From NCBI GenBank assembly GCA_026122225.1, contig JANEZZ010000983.1:1364001-1428000 (forward strand): a DNA stretch of 64,000 bases, written 5' to 3'. Source of the stretch: Heloderma charlesbogerti. Its lineage: Eukaryota; Chordata; Lepidosauria; Squamata; Helodermatidae. Shown here piece by piece: positions 34,463 to 46,837 of the stretch; within the stretch, counting starts at the first letter, position 1, and each line of letters begins with the position of its first letter. Made by a program: the position numbers and the translations under genes. The notes beneath the pieces were generated by a model. The model was not told the DNA's origin and searched no databases. It was given only the letters and a program-made list of their open reading frames with translations.

Positions 34463-35772
34463 AAACACACATATGCATGGCTTTCATGTGAGTTTCAACA
34501 GCCCCACAATGGTTTGTTTACTGAGATTTGATAATTATTCACATCACATAATTTGCATGATCACTGCAGTTCTTCTATGATGACAGGAACTTGGAAATTT
34601 ATTCTTTGTTTATTTATTACTCTTACCTTCCCTTTTTTTTCCCTGTAAGGACCTCAAAGAAGTGGCTTACATATGGTTCACAAGTGGTCTTCCATCCTGG
34701 GAACAGGTAGCATATAGAGATAGACTTGCTCACCATCAGTAGTAGATTATGAGTGGGATCCAATTAGCTCATCCTGCTGATGGAATTGTTGGGAGAGCCC
34801 CTAGAGCAGATTTTTTGAGGGCATGGGTGGCTGCAGGGGGGAGGAAAGGAGGAGACATTCCCATCATGCAAACAGAAGACCACTCATGTGACATTGGATT
34901 CTACCCTGTGCAGTTCTGTTAACACAGAGCAGGGGCCATATGCTGGATTCACAGCCCTCCTGGCCTCTTGAGATTATCCCAAGATGGCTGCTGATTTATA
35001 CCAGTCCTGGAGCTGCCATAGATCAGTTCCCTCCCGTTGGTTACAAGGGGAGGGAATTAGTAAACAAACAACACAGCCCTAGGAAGCGGGAAAAGAGCAG
35101 AAATGCCTCTCCTTCCTCCTTCCTCTCCTTTTTTTCTCCCTGCTAGACTCATGCTGGCAGGGTGTTGGATTCACTGGAGTCTCTGATGTCATAGCTCTCC
35201 ACAATGATAGGTAGGATAGCTGTGTTCGTTCTGGTTTCTAAAAATGACTTTCCACAACATGACTGCAACATCTGCTTCTAGAATGTCCTTGTTTCTTAAG
35301 AAAGGGGCATGGTTTAAATTGCACAAAACTCCTCTTTTGAACACTTTAACATTGAACTTTCCTGCCAGAGAATAAATTCTTCATCACAATGATATTTACT
35401 TTGCTGCTCCTAACCCACACACTTTTTATTCCCCTCCCGCCACCCTTAGGCAACAGATGGATATGCCACCATATGACAAAATGCTCCTCTAATGCACAAT
35501 AATTTAAAACAAGTGTGGTTTAAAATAGGAATATCCCTGGAATATTGGCTTTACAGGCAAGAAAGATAATCCGCTAAGCAAAAGGGTTTTATTTGGGATT
35601 CAAATCTGTCACCACTGGGTTGAAAGCATGTGTGAAAATGATGGCTACCATTCAGCCAAAGTTAAGGACATTTAAATTCCATTGATTTTGGTCAGAGAGA
35701 TTTAAGAATATGCTAAACTCTCCCTGAAATCAATGAGACTTGAAAGTATTTAAATTTGACTGGCTCATGCTT

Positions 35773-35821
<49 letters not shown>

Positions 35822-36630
35822 CGCTATCTTAAATTTGCTAGAACAGTAATTTCTAGTAAACAGTGACTTAGGAGGGCTCACATTATCTGGCATAGTAACA
35901 ATACAATTAATATGCCAGTATAAATGTTCATAACTGGGAAAATTCACAATGAGTGTGCTCTTCTTCCAGGACCAGAAGAAGGCGATATAGCTGCACCTTC
36001 AAAGAGATATAGCCCAATGCAATTTGCTAATCATATTTTGCTAATCAAATTTTGCTCACCTTCCCAAGCCTTTTTGAGAGAAATGTGTATGAGTGTGTGT
36101 ATGCGTGCACAGAAGTGCAAATCAAACCACCCTAAGATCAATCCCAAGGTAGAAATAATTTCCTAGTTACACTGAGAAGCTATTTTTAAATGTCCTGAGG
36201 GATGGAAGTAAGAGCTGCCCATAGAAATCAATGGAAAACTCCAACATTTTAATGTACTGTAGCTGGGATTAAAAAAATTCTGCTACTGCATTTGCTTTGG
36301 AAAAAATTCCAAAGCAAATGCAGTTCATTGTTTCCATATTGTGATGCCCATGAAACAGGTTCTTTAGGCATGGTACAATTATTTTAAAATAAAATAATAC
36401 AGTATGTTATAAATGATATGAAAACACGACAATACAAAACCAACATGCTAAAAATACAGAGGCAAATACGAAAGCCAACCTGGTAAAAATACAATGCAAA
36501 GCCAATCTGATAAAATCTGTTTTTTTTAAAAAGCAACTGAAATCAGCCCAGTAATAAAACAGAAATTAAAACCACCAACACGTAATAGGTATTAAAACAG
36601 CAAAGGTAATAGTGCAGTTGAGTTGAGGAC
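34463..36630. other. Unassigned sequence
   Basis: No gene recognised. Contains the (GT)n tract listed separately and AAAAAATTCCAAAGCAAATG-type small hairpins at 36280-36330. Confidence 0.5.
35774..35820 (+). repeat. (GT)n microsatellite
   Basis: About 23 consecutive TG units. The minus-strand 'HTHTHT' frame across it is an artefact. Confidence 0.97.
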
Positions 36631-36633
36631 CAA

Positions 36634-36978
36634 ACTATATATTATGTTTTATTTACTTTAGTGTTACTGTATGTGGTCCTGATTCATATTGGAACCAGCA
36701 TGCAGAGGGAGGGGAGGATTAAACCTCCCCTCCCTTTTAACCAAAATTCCACCATCCTGATGGTGGGGGCGTGGGAAGGGAGGAGAGGTGTAAAAAAAAA
36801 GGGGGAAGCCTCCATTAACTCCAATGGAGACTTTTTCTCCCCCCCCTTGTGGGGGGAGAGGTGGGATTTCAGTAAAAATGGGGAGGGGGACAGTTTAATC
36901 CTCCCCTCCTGGTGCATGATGATGCCAACCTGAATCAGGACCAAGTGCACTGTTACACTGAAGTAAATTAAACTATCA
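36634..36978. mobile_element. Long inverted-repeat MITE
   Basis: The arms run TTTTATTTACTTTAGTGTTA...TGGTCCTGATTCA on the left and TGAATCAGGACCA...TTACACTGAAGTAAATTAAA on the right, with GGGGAGGATTAAACCTCCCC inside. That is a palindrome of about 345 bp. TSD not resolved; family unknown. Confidence 0.75.
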
Positions 36979-38214
36979 GGCTCAGCTACATGCTATCCAG
37001 TTAACATAACGTCTATTATGGCCCTGAGAGAGTTGTATACCGCAGTCACGGTTATATCCCTATTGCAGGTTGGGGAGTTGTTCTGAGAAAGAATAGCAGG
37101 AGCCCTTGCATTGTTAATATTGGAGGTCAGAGGTGGGGCTGATTGTGGTTTGGAATCCCAGTCAAAACTCCTTCATACCTTTCAGGTTCCAGCAATGGTC
37201 AACCTACTGAAATTGCCCCCTCAGATCTCTCTGCAGGCCAAATGAAGCACAGAGAAGCCTCATGAGCCATTGACTCCCATCATGCAGACTGGTTGAACTT
37301 TGAAATGTTCAAAAACTAAATAAAATAATTGTACGTGAAGTAAGACCCAAGGTAGAGCAGGGTCTCCTGTCTTTAGTCCTAAGTGTTGTTGTTTGTTTGT
37401 TTTTTGCATTTTCAACCCCACCAGCCACAGGCTCAAGTATACAACATTTTGTTACTGGGTCTCACAAGTTTTGACTACACTACATTTCCAGGATTACAGC
37501 AACGATGTAAAGGATCATAAATGACAGACTTGCTAAGAAGAAACCAAAGATATGTGGCAGAAAAGGTGAGAGAGAAGACAGGTGTATATGTAGCGTGAGG
37601 TTCAAGAACTTCAACAAGTCCAGAAACTAATTCTTAAAACTTAAGGGTGAAATTTGGTTTACTTGCAGCTTCAGTAACTCAGTTCACATTTAATGGGATT
37701 AGAAAGATGCACCAATTCTATTGCAAAATTAACATTGGCCAGCCCCTCCAAATGTTATGGTACTCAAATGAGACCAAATTCAGATCCTCTCCTCTTGGGT
37801 TGAAGCCACATATGTCCACCACCAATATTTCATGACTCTGCACACTCTCTAAGAACCCTTAGAAAGAGGGCAGTAGAACAGAAATGATCCCTTAGAAAAC
37901 CATTGACCCCCAACTCTGTTATTGATGTGGTGTGTTTTTCAGCTTTCACATACATACACGGTACCTCTGCCTCTGAAATCCCTTTCAGTTGGGGCCATGG
38001 TATCCTCCAGTTTCAGGGACGGTGAGCATGTTTTGGAGGGCACATCTCCAAATGCAATGATTTACTTTTGTTAATAGGACTGGAGGCATGGTTGGGGTAA
38101 GGTAAAATGGCTTCCTGCCCCAATGACCCCAATATCTGGGGAAAGACTAAACTTAACTCCATCTCAATCACAATCCAAATTGCATTTTCAGTCATGCTAG
38201 AGTGTTGTGAAATG
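36979..38214. other. Unassigned sequence
   Basis: No gene or repeat recognised. Confidence 0.5.
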
Positions 38215-38222
38215 GTATGCAT

Positions 38223-38672
38223 TAAGGATGGGCAAATATGTCACTTTCACTTTCTTTAAAGCCTACATGTTTTCAAGCACAGGTTCTTTCTGTCCAATTT
38301 CAGCATCAGTTTTGTTTTTTGTAAATTGCATGAAAATGTGTGTGCATTTTTGTGTGCATGAAAATTCGTATTCATTTTTGTATACAATTTCCACTAATAT
38401 ACACATTTTTTGTAAGTGCTTTCCAATAATATATGCCTTTTGTACATGTTTTTAATGCATGAATTTTTGTATTCAAATTTGCACACTTTTTTGTATGCAA
38501 ATTTAATTTTTTTATGCATTTCTTGATCAGAAAACTGCATTGCAAAATTCAGAGAAGTTCAAAAACCAAAGGATAATTGCATTCTGGTTTACATATTAGT
38601 TTGAAAAGTGTGAATTAGGTTGGGTGGTATGGTATTAAAATACAAACCAAAACAATTTCACTGCCATGCCTA
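38223..38672. mobile_element. Old hAT-like element
   Basis: Starts TAAGGATGGGCAAATATGTC, ends TTTCACTGCCATGCCTA. Flanks are GTATGCAT exactly on both sides (38215-38222, 38673-38680). The AT-rich core has GCATTTTTGTGTGCATGAAA-type arms. The ends are diverged from TAGGGATG by single changes. Confidence 0.85.
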
Positions 38673-38971
38673 GTATGCATACAGCATATATGGCTATCTT
38701 CTTTACTATGATTTTGCAGTCATTTATAACTATGTATGAAACGATCCCAAACATACACAGATTCACCCTGGAATATTTAAATATTCCTCATTTAACTTAC
38801 AGGCCAAACACTGTAAACATTGTACTCTTGATGCTTAAAATAATATATTCTGATCAGTGTTGTTTCATATAACCTGGTATTTTGGGTTTCAAATCTGTAG
38901 ATAAAATTGAAAATAAGTGTTCGAAACCGTGGGGTTCCAGGAACAAATCAATGGAGATACCGAAATAAAGA

Positions 38972-39212
38972 TCTTATAAAGGTAAAGGTAAAGGTGTCCC
39001 CAACCAGTCGTGTCCGACTCTAGGGTGCGGTGCTCATCCCCGTTTCTAAGCCGAAGAGCCAGCGCTGTCCGAAGACGCTTCTGTGGTCATGTGGCTGGCA
39101 TGACTGAACACCGAGGTGCACGGAATGCTGTTACCTTTCCCGCCGAGGCGGTACCTATTTGTCTACTTGCAATTTCTTGCTTTTGAACTGCTAGGTTGGC
39201 AGAAGCTCACTG
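38972..39212 (+). repeat. Squamate-type interspersed repeat, SINE-like
   Basis: AAAGGTAAAGGTAAAGGTGT, CGTGTCCGACTCTAGGG, TTTCTAAGCCGAAGAGCC, GGTCATGTGGCTGGCATGAC and GAACTGCTAGGTTGGCAGAA appear in this order. I recognise the series as widespread in lizard and snake genomes; I do not assign a family name. Confidence 0.7.
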
Positions 39213-40517
39213 ATCATCCATTGTACTCTGAGGAACAATCTCAGATATGTACACACTGTTCTCCTTGGTTTCATTGGAAACCCAATAGACATTTTAGAGC
39301 AAAATTCAGCCCCAGGAATATTTACCATACCTCTGAAAGTCAAAAAAGCGTGCTGTAGTGAGTCTGATAGTAGAAGAACAGTGAGGAGTCTAGTGAGCTC
39401 TCACAGCAATGTCCTACACAGCATGCTGAGTACATAGACACATGCATAGCTTAGCATAATATGCAGATTTTTGTTAACCAAGTAGGCCTCTCACATGAAA
39501 TAATTAGTATCAAGCAAGTACAGTGCCATCTGTCAACAACCTTACAGCTGCTTGGCTTCTGCCAAGTTACCTCACCCCTCTAAAATAAGAGTTCTGTGCT
39601 TTGTCCCACAGAAGAGCTGAGAAAATCCCCCTCCCATCCTGGAATGTTGGGGCCCTACTTTCCCAGGGAAAGGTGATTTATTTCTCAGCCTGTGATGTTT
39701 TGGGCATCTTCAGGAACATCGAAGATAGCTATAAAAACTGGTGCTAAGAGCAGACCAATTTGGTCTTGCTCCAGGGGGAAACGCATGCTGCCAGCCTGGA
39801 GGAATCTGTTGGTCCATGGGACAATGCCCTGTGTGCTGTGGGGACAGTCCGCTGTGCACGGTCAGCAGTGATGGAGCTTCAGCTGATCGATTCAGCTTCC
39901 ATCAGCTGAAGAGATGTGTGAGCTATCTCTGCATTTCTTTTTGCATCCATTCATCACCTGTGTGATCAACAAACTGTTAATTTGATGCATCTGTGACTTT
40001 GTTTCATTTCAGCAGTCCTCCAATTTGGTTTGACCAGGACCTAAATTGATCAGGACCCCAGAATTAATACAAATGTATTTCTCATATGTGTTTCCCATAT
40101 GTGTGGAACGACTCTTGGACTTTCAAGAGCTCAAGATAGTAGTGGGATGACTCCTCTCCTCCACCCTCGCACCAAAAATATTGTCCCAATAATAAAACCT
40201 CAAATAGCACTAAACATTACAGTGGTATGATCTCCAAGCAGTGTCAACCTGAGGGGAAAACAACCTAAACAACTGGTTTGAACCACTGGAACTCATCTCA
40301 AGCCAAGACTAAAGAGGCAGGGGACAATTGATCTAAGATGGTTGCTCACTGTTCATAGGCAAATGAAAAAGGCTCCCTCATTATTTTTAGGAAAACAGAA
40401 TTGAGGACTTTTTGTAATTTGTCTTCATCACTCTAAAACTGAATTAAAAGCAGATATGACCACCCTTCTGTGTCCAATTTCAAAAGCAGTGGAACTTTTC
40501 CAGGGATAGGAAGCCTG
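39213..40517. other. Unassigned sequence
   Basis: No gene recognised. The ORF at 39741-39965 has no domain; its Cys content is not patterned. Confidence 0.45.
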
Positions 40518-40600
40518 GTGCTCTTCACTTCAGATGCTTTCAACTAAAACTCCCATAAGCCCTAGCCAGCATAGCCAATGGTCAGGGAATATGTGTTCTA
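40518..40600 (-). mobile_element. Half of palindromic hAT-like MITE
   Basis: AACTAAAACTCCCATAAGCC followed by AGCATAGCCAATGGTCAGGG matches one arm of the 5038-5173 family. A plus-oriented half (TCTAGTCCAAAACATCTAG) follows at 41815-41870. Confidence 0.55.
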
Positions 40601-41580
40601 CGTTAGACTGAGTCCTGCCTCCTTGCAAGCAAATGGCCAAGCACACAGATTTCTGTCCAAGGAGGTTTAATCTAAGGCAAGAATGGTCAAGATTCAGGCA
40701 GAAGTCAGAACACAGTCAGTCAGACAGACAACAAGGATCAGGCAACAGCAGGAGTGGTCAAGGTAACAGGCAAGAGTAGGGGTGTATGGAATACTCACCC
40801 CATTCCGGTCTGGGCATCTGCAGGGGGGGAGGCGATCCCTCCCTCCCCCTGGAATCCTGCCTGGCCAGCTCCGCTCCGTGGCAAGTCCACGGAGCTGCCA
40901 GCTAGGGCTGCCCGCAGCCGGACTTCTGTCCGCTGCCAGGCTGCGGCCGCAAATGGCTTCTGTGTAGGGGATGCCATTTGCATCCCTGTCCTTGGCCGTG
41001 ATTGGCTACGTAAATATTTACATAGCCAATCATGGCAAAAGGCAGGGATGCAAATGGCGTCTGCTACGCTGGACGCCATTTTGTTCTGCAGCCCAGCAGA
41101 AGATGGCTGCGGAACGAAGACGATGACCTGGACCAGCTGCCGCCAGGTAGTGTCCGTCCCGGGGGATTTCGGGGGGTGGCGGGGGGGTAGTCCATTCCGT
41201 CATGGACTCCGGCGGGCTGGATTCTAAAAAATCCAGCCTCATTGGAGTCTGTGGTGGATTTCTCCACCATCCCTAGGCAAGAGGCCAAACACAGTAAATC
41301 TGTCATGTTACTCAGTTCAGAAGCAGGGTCAAGAAACAGTCCAGGGTCAGTACCACAGAGCATCCATCACAAGACAAGGTGATAGATACTGGAACTAGCA
41401 GAGGCATTGTTTTCAGCAGCTTTCAAGTTACCAGTGAGAGGTGAAATAGCTAAAGCTACTAGAACCCCACCCACTTGCTTCCTTTTAGAGACTTGTCAGA
41501 TGTCCTCCTCATGCGGATGGCCCAACTCATGAGTAGTCCTCTTCAGTAAGCAAACAGCCCTTCACCTGGCAACCATCCTA
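40601..41580. repeat. Purine-rich repetitive DNA around a D element, possibly LTR-derived
   Basis: At 40680-40776 and again at 41284-41360, short degenerate units such as GGTCAAGATTCAGGCAG, GGATCAGGCAACAGCAGG and GGTCAAGGTAACAGGCAAG recur. This pattern occurs in some retrotransposon leaders, but no coding region, primer-binding site or paired LTR was identified. It is interrupted by 40777-41275. Confidence 0.35.
40777..41275 (+). mobile_element. TAGGGATG-group hAT element, ends A and D
   Basis: Left end TAGGGGTGTATGGAATACTC, right end GGATTTCTCCACCATCCCTA with D loop GGATTCTAAAAAATCC. Perfect TSD GGCAAGAG (40769-40776, 41276-41283). 499 bp, the simplest plan: one palindrome (GGCTACGTAAATATTTACAT at about 41004) between AAATGGCTTC/ATGCCATTTG arms. 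Here the palindrome reads GATTGGCTA, not GATAGGCTA. Confidence 0.95.
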
Positions 41581-42220
41581 TCATGGACCTTAAGGCGCTG
41601 GCATTCTCAGGTGCTAGGAGATGGCTCAGCATCTTTCTTTGCCTCAGAAGCTGAAAACTCTGCCTCTCTAGAAGGCAGATTCAAAGACATCAGCCCTGAA
41701 GGGCCTGGACCATCTTGGCTAGTGCCAGGGTCTCCTGAGGGGCCAACTGGCTCTGTTGATTCTGGCTCCTCCTCTGAAGATGAAGGGGCAGCATGACATC
41801 TGGGACCATGACACCATGGAGGTTCTAGTCCAAAACATCTAGAAGGCAGCAGGTTGCCTACCCAATTTAAACTCTAGAATAAAAAATCTTGGGAACATTT
41901 ATCACTGTGTCTGTTTCATTTAAGGAGGAAGTGCTAAACGCTCTCTCTTCTTTGGATGAAGGTTAAACATACCCCAATGGATGTGAAGCTAGCAGTGAAT
42001 CCCAGGTAGAGTAAAGAAATCCCTGTTTCCCACTTGGAGGTCTTTACCTCTCTGTTGTACATCCCCTTCTCTCATTCTTCCCAGATCTGTCAACTTTGCG
42101 CATCCCTTGAAGGGAAGACATCAATCCAGAACATCACACATTGGAAATGGGGGTTTCAGTGGTAACCACAGACAGAGATTGTAGATTTTGGTTCATCATT
42201 GCAAAAAATATAGCAGCGAA
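41581..42220. other. Unassigned sequence
   Basis: Contains an acidic plus-strand ORF (41611-41796, 'SVDSGSSSEDEGAA' at the end) with no domain, similar in tone to the one at 16336. The half-MITE at 41815-41870 lies here. No gene called. Confidence 0.4.
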
Positions 42221-42228
42221 ACAGCACG

Positions 42229-42714
42229 TAGGGATGGGTGAATCTGGCGGTTTCACTTTCTCTCACATTTGAATTTTTAAAATTTGAAATTCCTTCTCTC
42301 CCAAATATGAAGAGCATTGCAGATTTTGGTAAATTCTTCTCAGAAACAAACTGAAATGAAATTCTCATCCATACCAGCCAAATTCAATAGGTATTCACAG
42401 CATGGAGAGGACCACGTTGTACCTGCCTGCTGTATACCTGTTAAAAATGATGAGCCTGTCAGAAAAAGAGGTGGCAGCCCTAATTCAGCACTAACATAGT
42501 TGATTACAGAGGGCTATGAAATGCAGGCTTTTAAGAGCTAAGCATTCAAAGCCCTGGGCCTGGAAAAATGGATCTGTCAGCTTGAGTCTCTCTCCCACAT
42601 TCTTTTTTTTTTTTAAATCTCAAGCAATTTTTTTGCCCTGAATATGTTGAACTTCGCAAACGGTGGTAAGTTCTTATCCAAAATGAAATAAAACAAAATT
42701 CTCACCCATCCTTA
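42229..42714. mobile_element. hAT-like element(s), edges uncertain
   Basis: Starts TAGGGATGGGTGAATCTGGC. Two possible right ends exist: AATTCTCATCCATA near 42374 and AATTCTCACCCATCCTTA at 42714. Flanks ACAGCACG and ACTGTATG match 5/8 for the longer reading. It may be one element with an insertion or two overlapping old copies. Confidence 0.5.
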
Positions 42715-43145
42715 ACTGTATGTTGAATGTGAAAGACCCATTGGTAAAGGGTGTTTAACTCTTCCCCACCTTCTGCTCTTCTCCTGCAAGACTTTCCCAC
42801 AGCTGTTTCCCCCCTAGCTGCGGTTCTTGGCCATGTTTTTCTGAGATGCAGCTAGAGAACTGAAGCAGCTGGGGGCAGGCCATGCAGGGGAGAAGTAACA
42901 AGTGAGGAAAAGATCAAGCACACTTCCAGTGACTGTTGGTTCTCCCCTCCAAATTTCAGTGACCCCCAACCCCATGACACTTTTCACCTGCTGTCTGGCT
43001 CCCAGAATCAGGAGACCATTTTAGCCACTTTCAAAGTTACTTCAGCATCAAATATATGGCCACCTTCCATAGCATCCTTGTATTATTTCATGCAGAGAAT
43101 GTCACCATTGCCTTGTTATCAATCCTAAAGATCTTGTGAACTGGA
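42715..43145. other. Unassigned sequence
   Basis: No gene or repeat recognised. Confidence 0.5.
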
Positions 43146-43247
43146 GCACCTCCTCCCCCATCGAGAATTCCGGGGGGAGGGACGGAGCGCCTCCCCCCCA
43201 CTGCAAAGCAGATCCGCAAAACGGTAAGTAACTTTCATACATCCCTA
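43146..43247 (-). mobile_element. Solo A end of a TAGGGATG-group element
   Basis: GGAGCACCTCCTCCCCCATC through ACGGTAAGTAACTTTCATAC and ATCCCTA reproduces the last ~100 bp of the A side. Nothing of the rest of the element is upstream, so it is a fragment or recombination product. Confidence 0.8.
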
Positions 43248-43740
43248 TATATTTGTAAATAAATGGGAAAAAACCAACTAAATGCTCATAGGGATCTAGT
43301 TACTTCATTCAATGAAAACAAAACCCAAGGTAAATGCTGGAACACCTGAACTGTCTCACTGTTTGGAGAGATGGGGTTCATGTGTTACAAGATGCATGAT
43401 TGCATCAACTTTCTTTTTGTGTGGTGTTTCAGTAATGCACATATGCACTTGTAAGCACTGATAAAACTGCAAAAAAAAAGGGAGCACACTTACGGAGCAA
43501 TCCTATCAGGATTGGTGGCAGCCTCTGAACACAAAGGCAACCGCCGATCCAATGCAGGGTGGGCAGAGTGTGTAGGGAATCTTCTCCTCCACGCTCTGGC
43601 CACTCTGCATTCGCGGCTAGATGGCCAGTTTCAGCTGTCTAGCCGTGGGACTTTGGAGTGGGGGAGGGGAGGCTGGATGATGCATATGAAGCATTGTACC
43701 AGCACTTCCGCACTCCCTGCCCCTCCCTGTCTGCAGGAAT

Positions 43741-45318
43741 TAGGGATGGCGGAGAATTCCGCCATGGATTTCAGTGAGTCCTAATGCACTGGCATTCGGC
43801 CCCCCGAAATCCGTGGCAGAACAGCCTCCCACTCCCCGCCCCCCTGCGGAATCCCACCGGAACAAAACTTACCTGGGGCTCTGGTGGCGGCTGTGGCAGT
43901 GGCGGCGGCAGCTGGTCTTTTGGCCGGCTGCTAGGGATGGGGGAGAATTTCTCCCCGAAACTTCAGGGGGCCAAGTGCCAACGCATTCAGTCCTCCAAAG
44001 GTTTGGGGAGAAATTCTCCACCACCACCCCGCCACCTCCCCTGGGATGGGACTTACCTTTTACGAATGTTGCTCCTGTTGGCGGGTCCCGGCGGCGGTTC
44101 GGCAGGTCTTCATCAGGGGCGGGGGCGGCAGCTGGTCTTTTGACTGGCTGCCGCCGCCGCCATTACAAGAAAAGTAAAAAAAAACAAACGCCCCTGTGAT
44201 AGGCTACGTAACGATTAACGTAGCCTATCACGGCTAGATTTGCAAAGTCAGCCGTGATAGGCTACGTTAATCGTCACGTAGCCTATCACGGGTGACTTTG
44301 AAAAAAAAAAAAAAAGCACGTACATAAATGGCGGCCCCCATAGGGAACCGCCATTAGCATTCCTTATTTGGTCCCTGCAGTCTACGGAAAGATTTACGTA
44401 GACTACGGCGTTGCCCTTATTTTCACCGTAGTCTATGTAAATCTTTACGTAGACTACAGGGACCAAATAAGGAACATGAATGGCGGCTCCCTATGGGGGC
44501 CGCCATTTGCATACGTGCTTTTTTTTTTTTAAGTCACCCGTGATAGGCTACGTGACGATTAACGTAGCCTATCATGGCTGACTTTGCAGATCTAGCTGTG
44601 ATAGGCTACGTAAATCGTTACGTAGCCTATCACGGGGCTTTTTCTTTTTTTTTACTGTTCTTTTGAAGTTCGTGGCCGGGGAGATGGGGTGCTTCTCCCC
44701 GGCCTGAATTTCGGCCAGGTGAGGCGGGAAGCCTCCCCCCCCGGCCTGAATTTCATCTGGGCGAGGCGGGAAGACACCCCCCCTCACATGAACTTCGGGG
44801 GGAGAAGCAAAGCGCCCCCCCCACCATGAAAAAAGCTGCGGGACAAGGTAAGTCCCTTTCGTACATCCCTACCGGCTACTGTGGCTGCTATTTGCGTCCT
44901 GCCAAGCAGCCATGATAGGCTACATAAGTATTTATGTAGCCTATCATGGCAAAGAGCAGGGAAGTAAATGGCGGCCGCTACACCATTTGCGCCGCTGCTC
45001 TCTCCGTGATAGGCTACATAAGTATTTAAGGCTACGTAAGTATGGCGGCCACTACGCCATTTGCGTAGCTGCCTTTACCGTGTTAGGCTATGTAAATACT
45101 TATGTAGCCTATCACAGCAGCCTGGCAGGATGCAAATTTGCGTCTGCAGCAGCCGGCTGTGGCCAGAACTCCGGCTGCGGACAGCCCTGGCCGGTGGCTC
45201 CACAGAGCCGCCGCGGAGCAGAGCTGGCCCAGGGAAGATTCCGGAGGGAGGGACGGAGCGCCTCCCCCCCACCATGAATCCAAACTGTGAAAAGGTAAGT
45301 GACTTTCTTACATCCCTA
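43741..45318 (-). mobile_element. TAGGGATG-group hAT element, ends C and A (outer)
   Basis: Left end TAGGGATGGCGGAGAATTCC with C hairpin CACTGGCATTCGGCC; right end GTGACTTTCTTACATCCCTA. Perfect TSD GCAGGAAT (43733-43740, 45319-45326). About 630 bp of its own after removing 43932-44871. Palindromes at about 44910, 45005 and 45082, the middle one partly duplicated. Outward AGGTAAGT at 45293-45300. Confidence 0.95.
43932..44871 (-). mobile_element. TAGGGATG-group hAT element, ends B and A (nested)
   Basis: Left end TAGGGATGGGGGAGAATTTC, right end CTTTCGTACATCCCTA. Flanks CCGGCTGC (43924-43931) and CCGGCTAC (44872-44879) match 7/8. 940 bp with four GATAGGCTACG palindromes (about 44196, 44253, 44541, 44598). 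The axis unit near 44408 has lost about half its usual length. Confidence 0.94.
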
Positions 45319-45851
45319 GCAGGAATGGCCCCTTTTGCCTTGCTCCATGCTGCTCTTCTGAGTGCAAAGCCTGGGGATGATCCATGCCACCTAGGAGGTC
45401 GCAGGGCACGGGGTGGAAGGGCAGTTTTCCAGGAGCTGACCTCAGTTCCCCAAAACTGAACAATCCTATGGCCATCTAGACAGTGTCTAGCAGATATAGG
45501 ATTGTGCCTTTAGTGACTGTATACAGAGTTGTATCAAGAGACTTTTTGCATAGTGTTTTACCAAGGATCAGGAGTGTGTTCTTGCACTGGTAAAACACTG
45601 CACAAACTGTACATGCTGCAACTCTGGAATTAATTTTAGAGTATCCTTGTTATTTAAATATGTTTATTCCATATTTTACAGCATTTGTCATACATAAAGC
45701 TGTTTGTCTGATTTATAAACATAACCTTGTATCCAAAAAATTATCTCCTTTCCCTCTTATATTACATTTTCAAACAACGAAACACCAATCAATATAATAT
45801 AAGTGGAATATTTCCAATTATCCTTTAAATAGTACACATATATCAGTTTTA

Positions 45852-45982
45852 CCAGCCTTTCCCAATCTGGTGTCTTCCAGATGTTCTGGTTTACAACTCC
45901 CAGGATTCCTGACCATTAGCCACTCTGGCTGAGGTTGATGGGAGTTGAACTCCATGGAGGGCACCAGGTTGGGTATCAAGAA
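45852..45982. mobile_element. Palindromic hAT-like MITE
   Basis: CAGCCTTTCCCAATCTGGTG on the left and GAGGGCACCAGGTTGGG on the right, with TTTACAACTCCCAGGATTCC and GGGAGTTGAACTCC inside. Same family as 5215-5348; TSD not resolved. Confidence 0.7.
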
Positions 45983-46076
45983 ATCCACTTTTGTTTCTGT
46001 GTTCTGGTAGCTTGTACGATTCCATTTTGTAGGGCTGAGCTTGCACATATTCGTTAAGCCATCTGTGTGTGATCTT

Positions 46077-46600
46077 TAGGGATGTAAGAACTCACGGTTC
46101 TCTGCACACTCACCGAAGCAGCGCCCCTGTTCGCTTCCCCCCAGAAACTGCTCGAGCCACCCACGAGTCTGGTGAATTCCCCAGCACTCACCGCGAACCC
46201 GTTTGGTGAGCGCTGCCATTTTTGTGCCTTTGCTTTCTAGGAAAAACAGGAAGTTTTTAAAAATGTGCATATTCAAATATGTGCAGTCTGGAGCTGGGAA
46301 AGCTAAATAAGCACAATATTAGAGGGATTATACCTCTAATACTGTGCTTATTTAGCTTCCCCAGCTCCAATCTGTGCATATTTAGCTATGCGCATTTTTA
46401 AACTTCCTGTTTTTCCTAGAAAGCGAAGGCGCAAAAATAGTGGCGCTCACCGAATGGGTTTGCAGTGAGTACTTTGGCGTGTGAGCGGGCATGAGTGGCG
46501 GGCAAACAAGGACAGTGCCTCAGCGGGCACAGTTCAGGGGTCGCAGGCAGGGGTTGCTCGATGAATTCCTGAACCCTGAACTGCGCTCGCAACATCCCTA
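46077..46600. mobile_element. hAT-like element, related but distinct family
   Basis: Starts TAGGGATGTAAGAACTCACG, ends TGCGCTCGCAACATCCCTA. Perfect TSD GTGATCTT (46069-46076, 46601-46608). The core is a ~200-bp palindrome: AAATGTGCATATTCAAATAT, AGCTAAATAAGCACAATATT, then AATACTGTGCTTATTTAGCT. It lacks the GATAGGCTACG units. Confidence 0.95.
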
Positions 46601-46837
46601 GTGATCTTGTGTTGTCTCTGGTATCAAGGCCAAAGCAGAACCTGGGATAATTGGACTGAATGATCTCAGCTGCATTCCTGAATGCTCACCCTGCCCTCCC
46701 AAGGCCCAGGCAGATTGTCCCAGGCCAGGGGTGTGCAACACTGGGAAATCCATTCCATTTAAACCCAATGGATTTCCACTGCATTTCCAGGCCTTAAGCA
46801 GGGGTGCACTGCATCAGTTTTCTTTTCTGGATTCTGC

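Larger units (their letters stand above)
43490..45512. mobile_element. PIF/Harbinger-like MITE, split by nested hAT elements
   Basis: Left part 43490-43740 starts TTACGGAGCAATCCTATC; right part 45327-45512 ends CAGATATAGGATTGTGCCTT then TA. The two halves join once the hAT nest at 43741-45318 and one GCAGGAAT copy are removed, giving about 440 bp, the size of the copies at 6736 and 61461. Confidence 0.8.
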
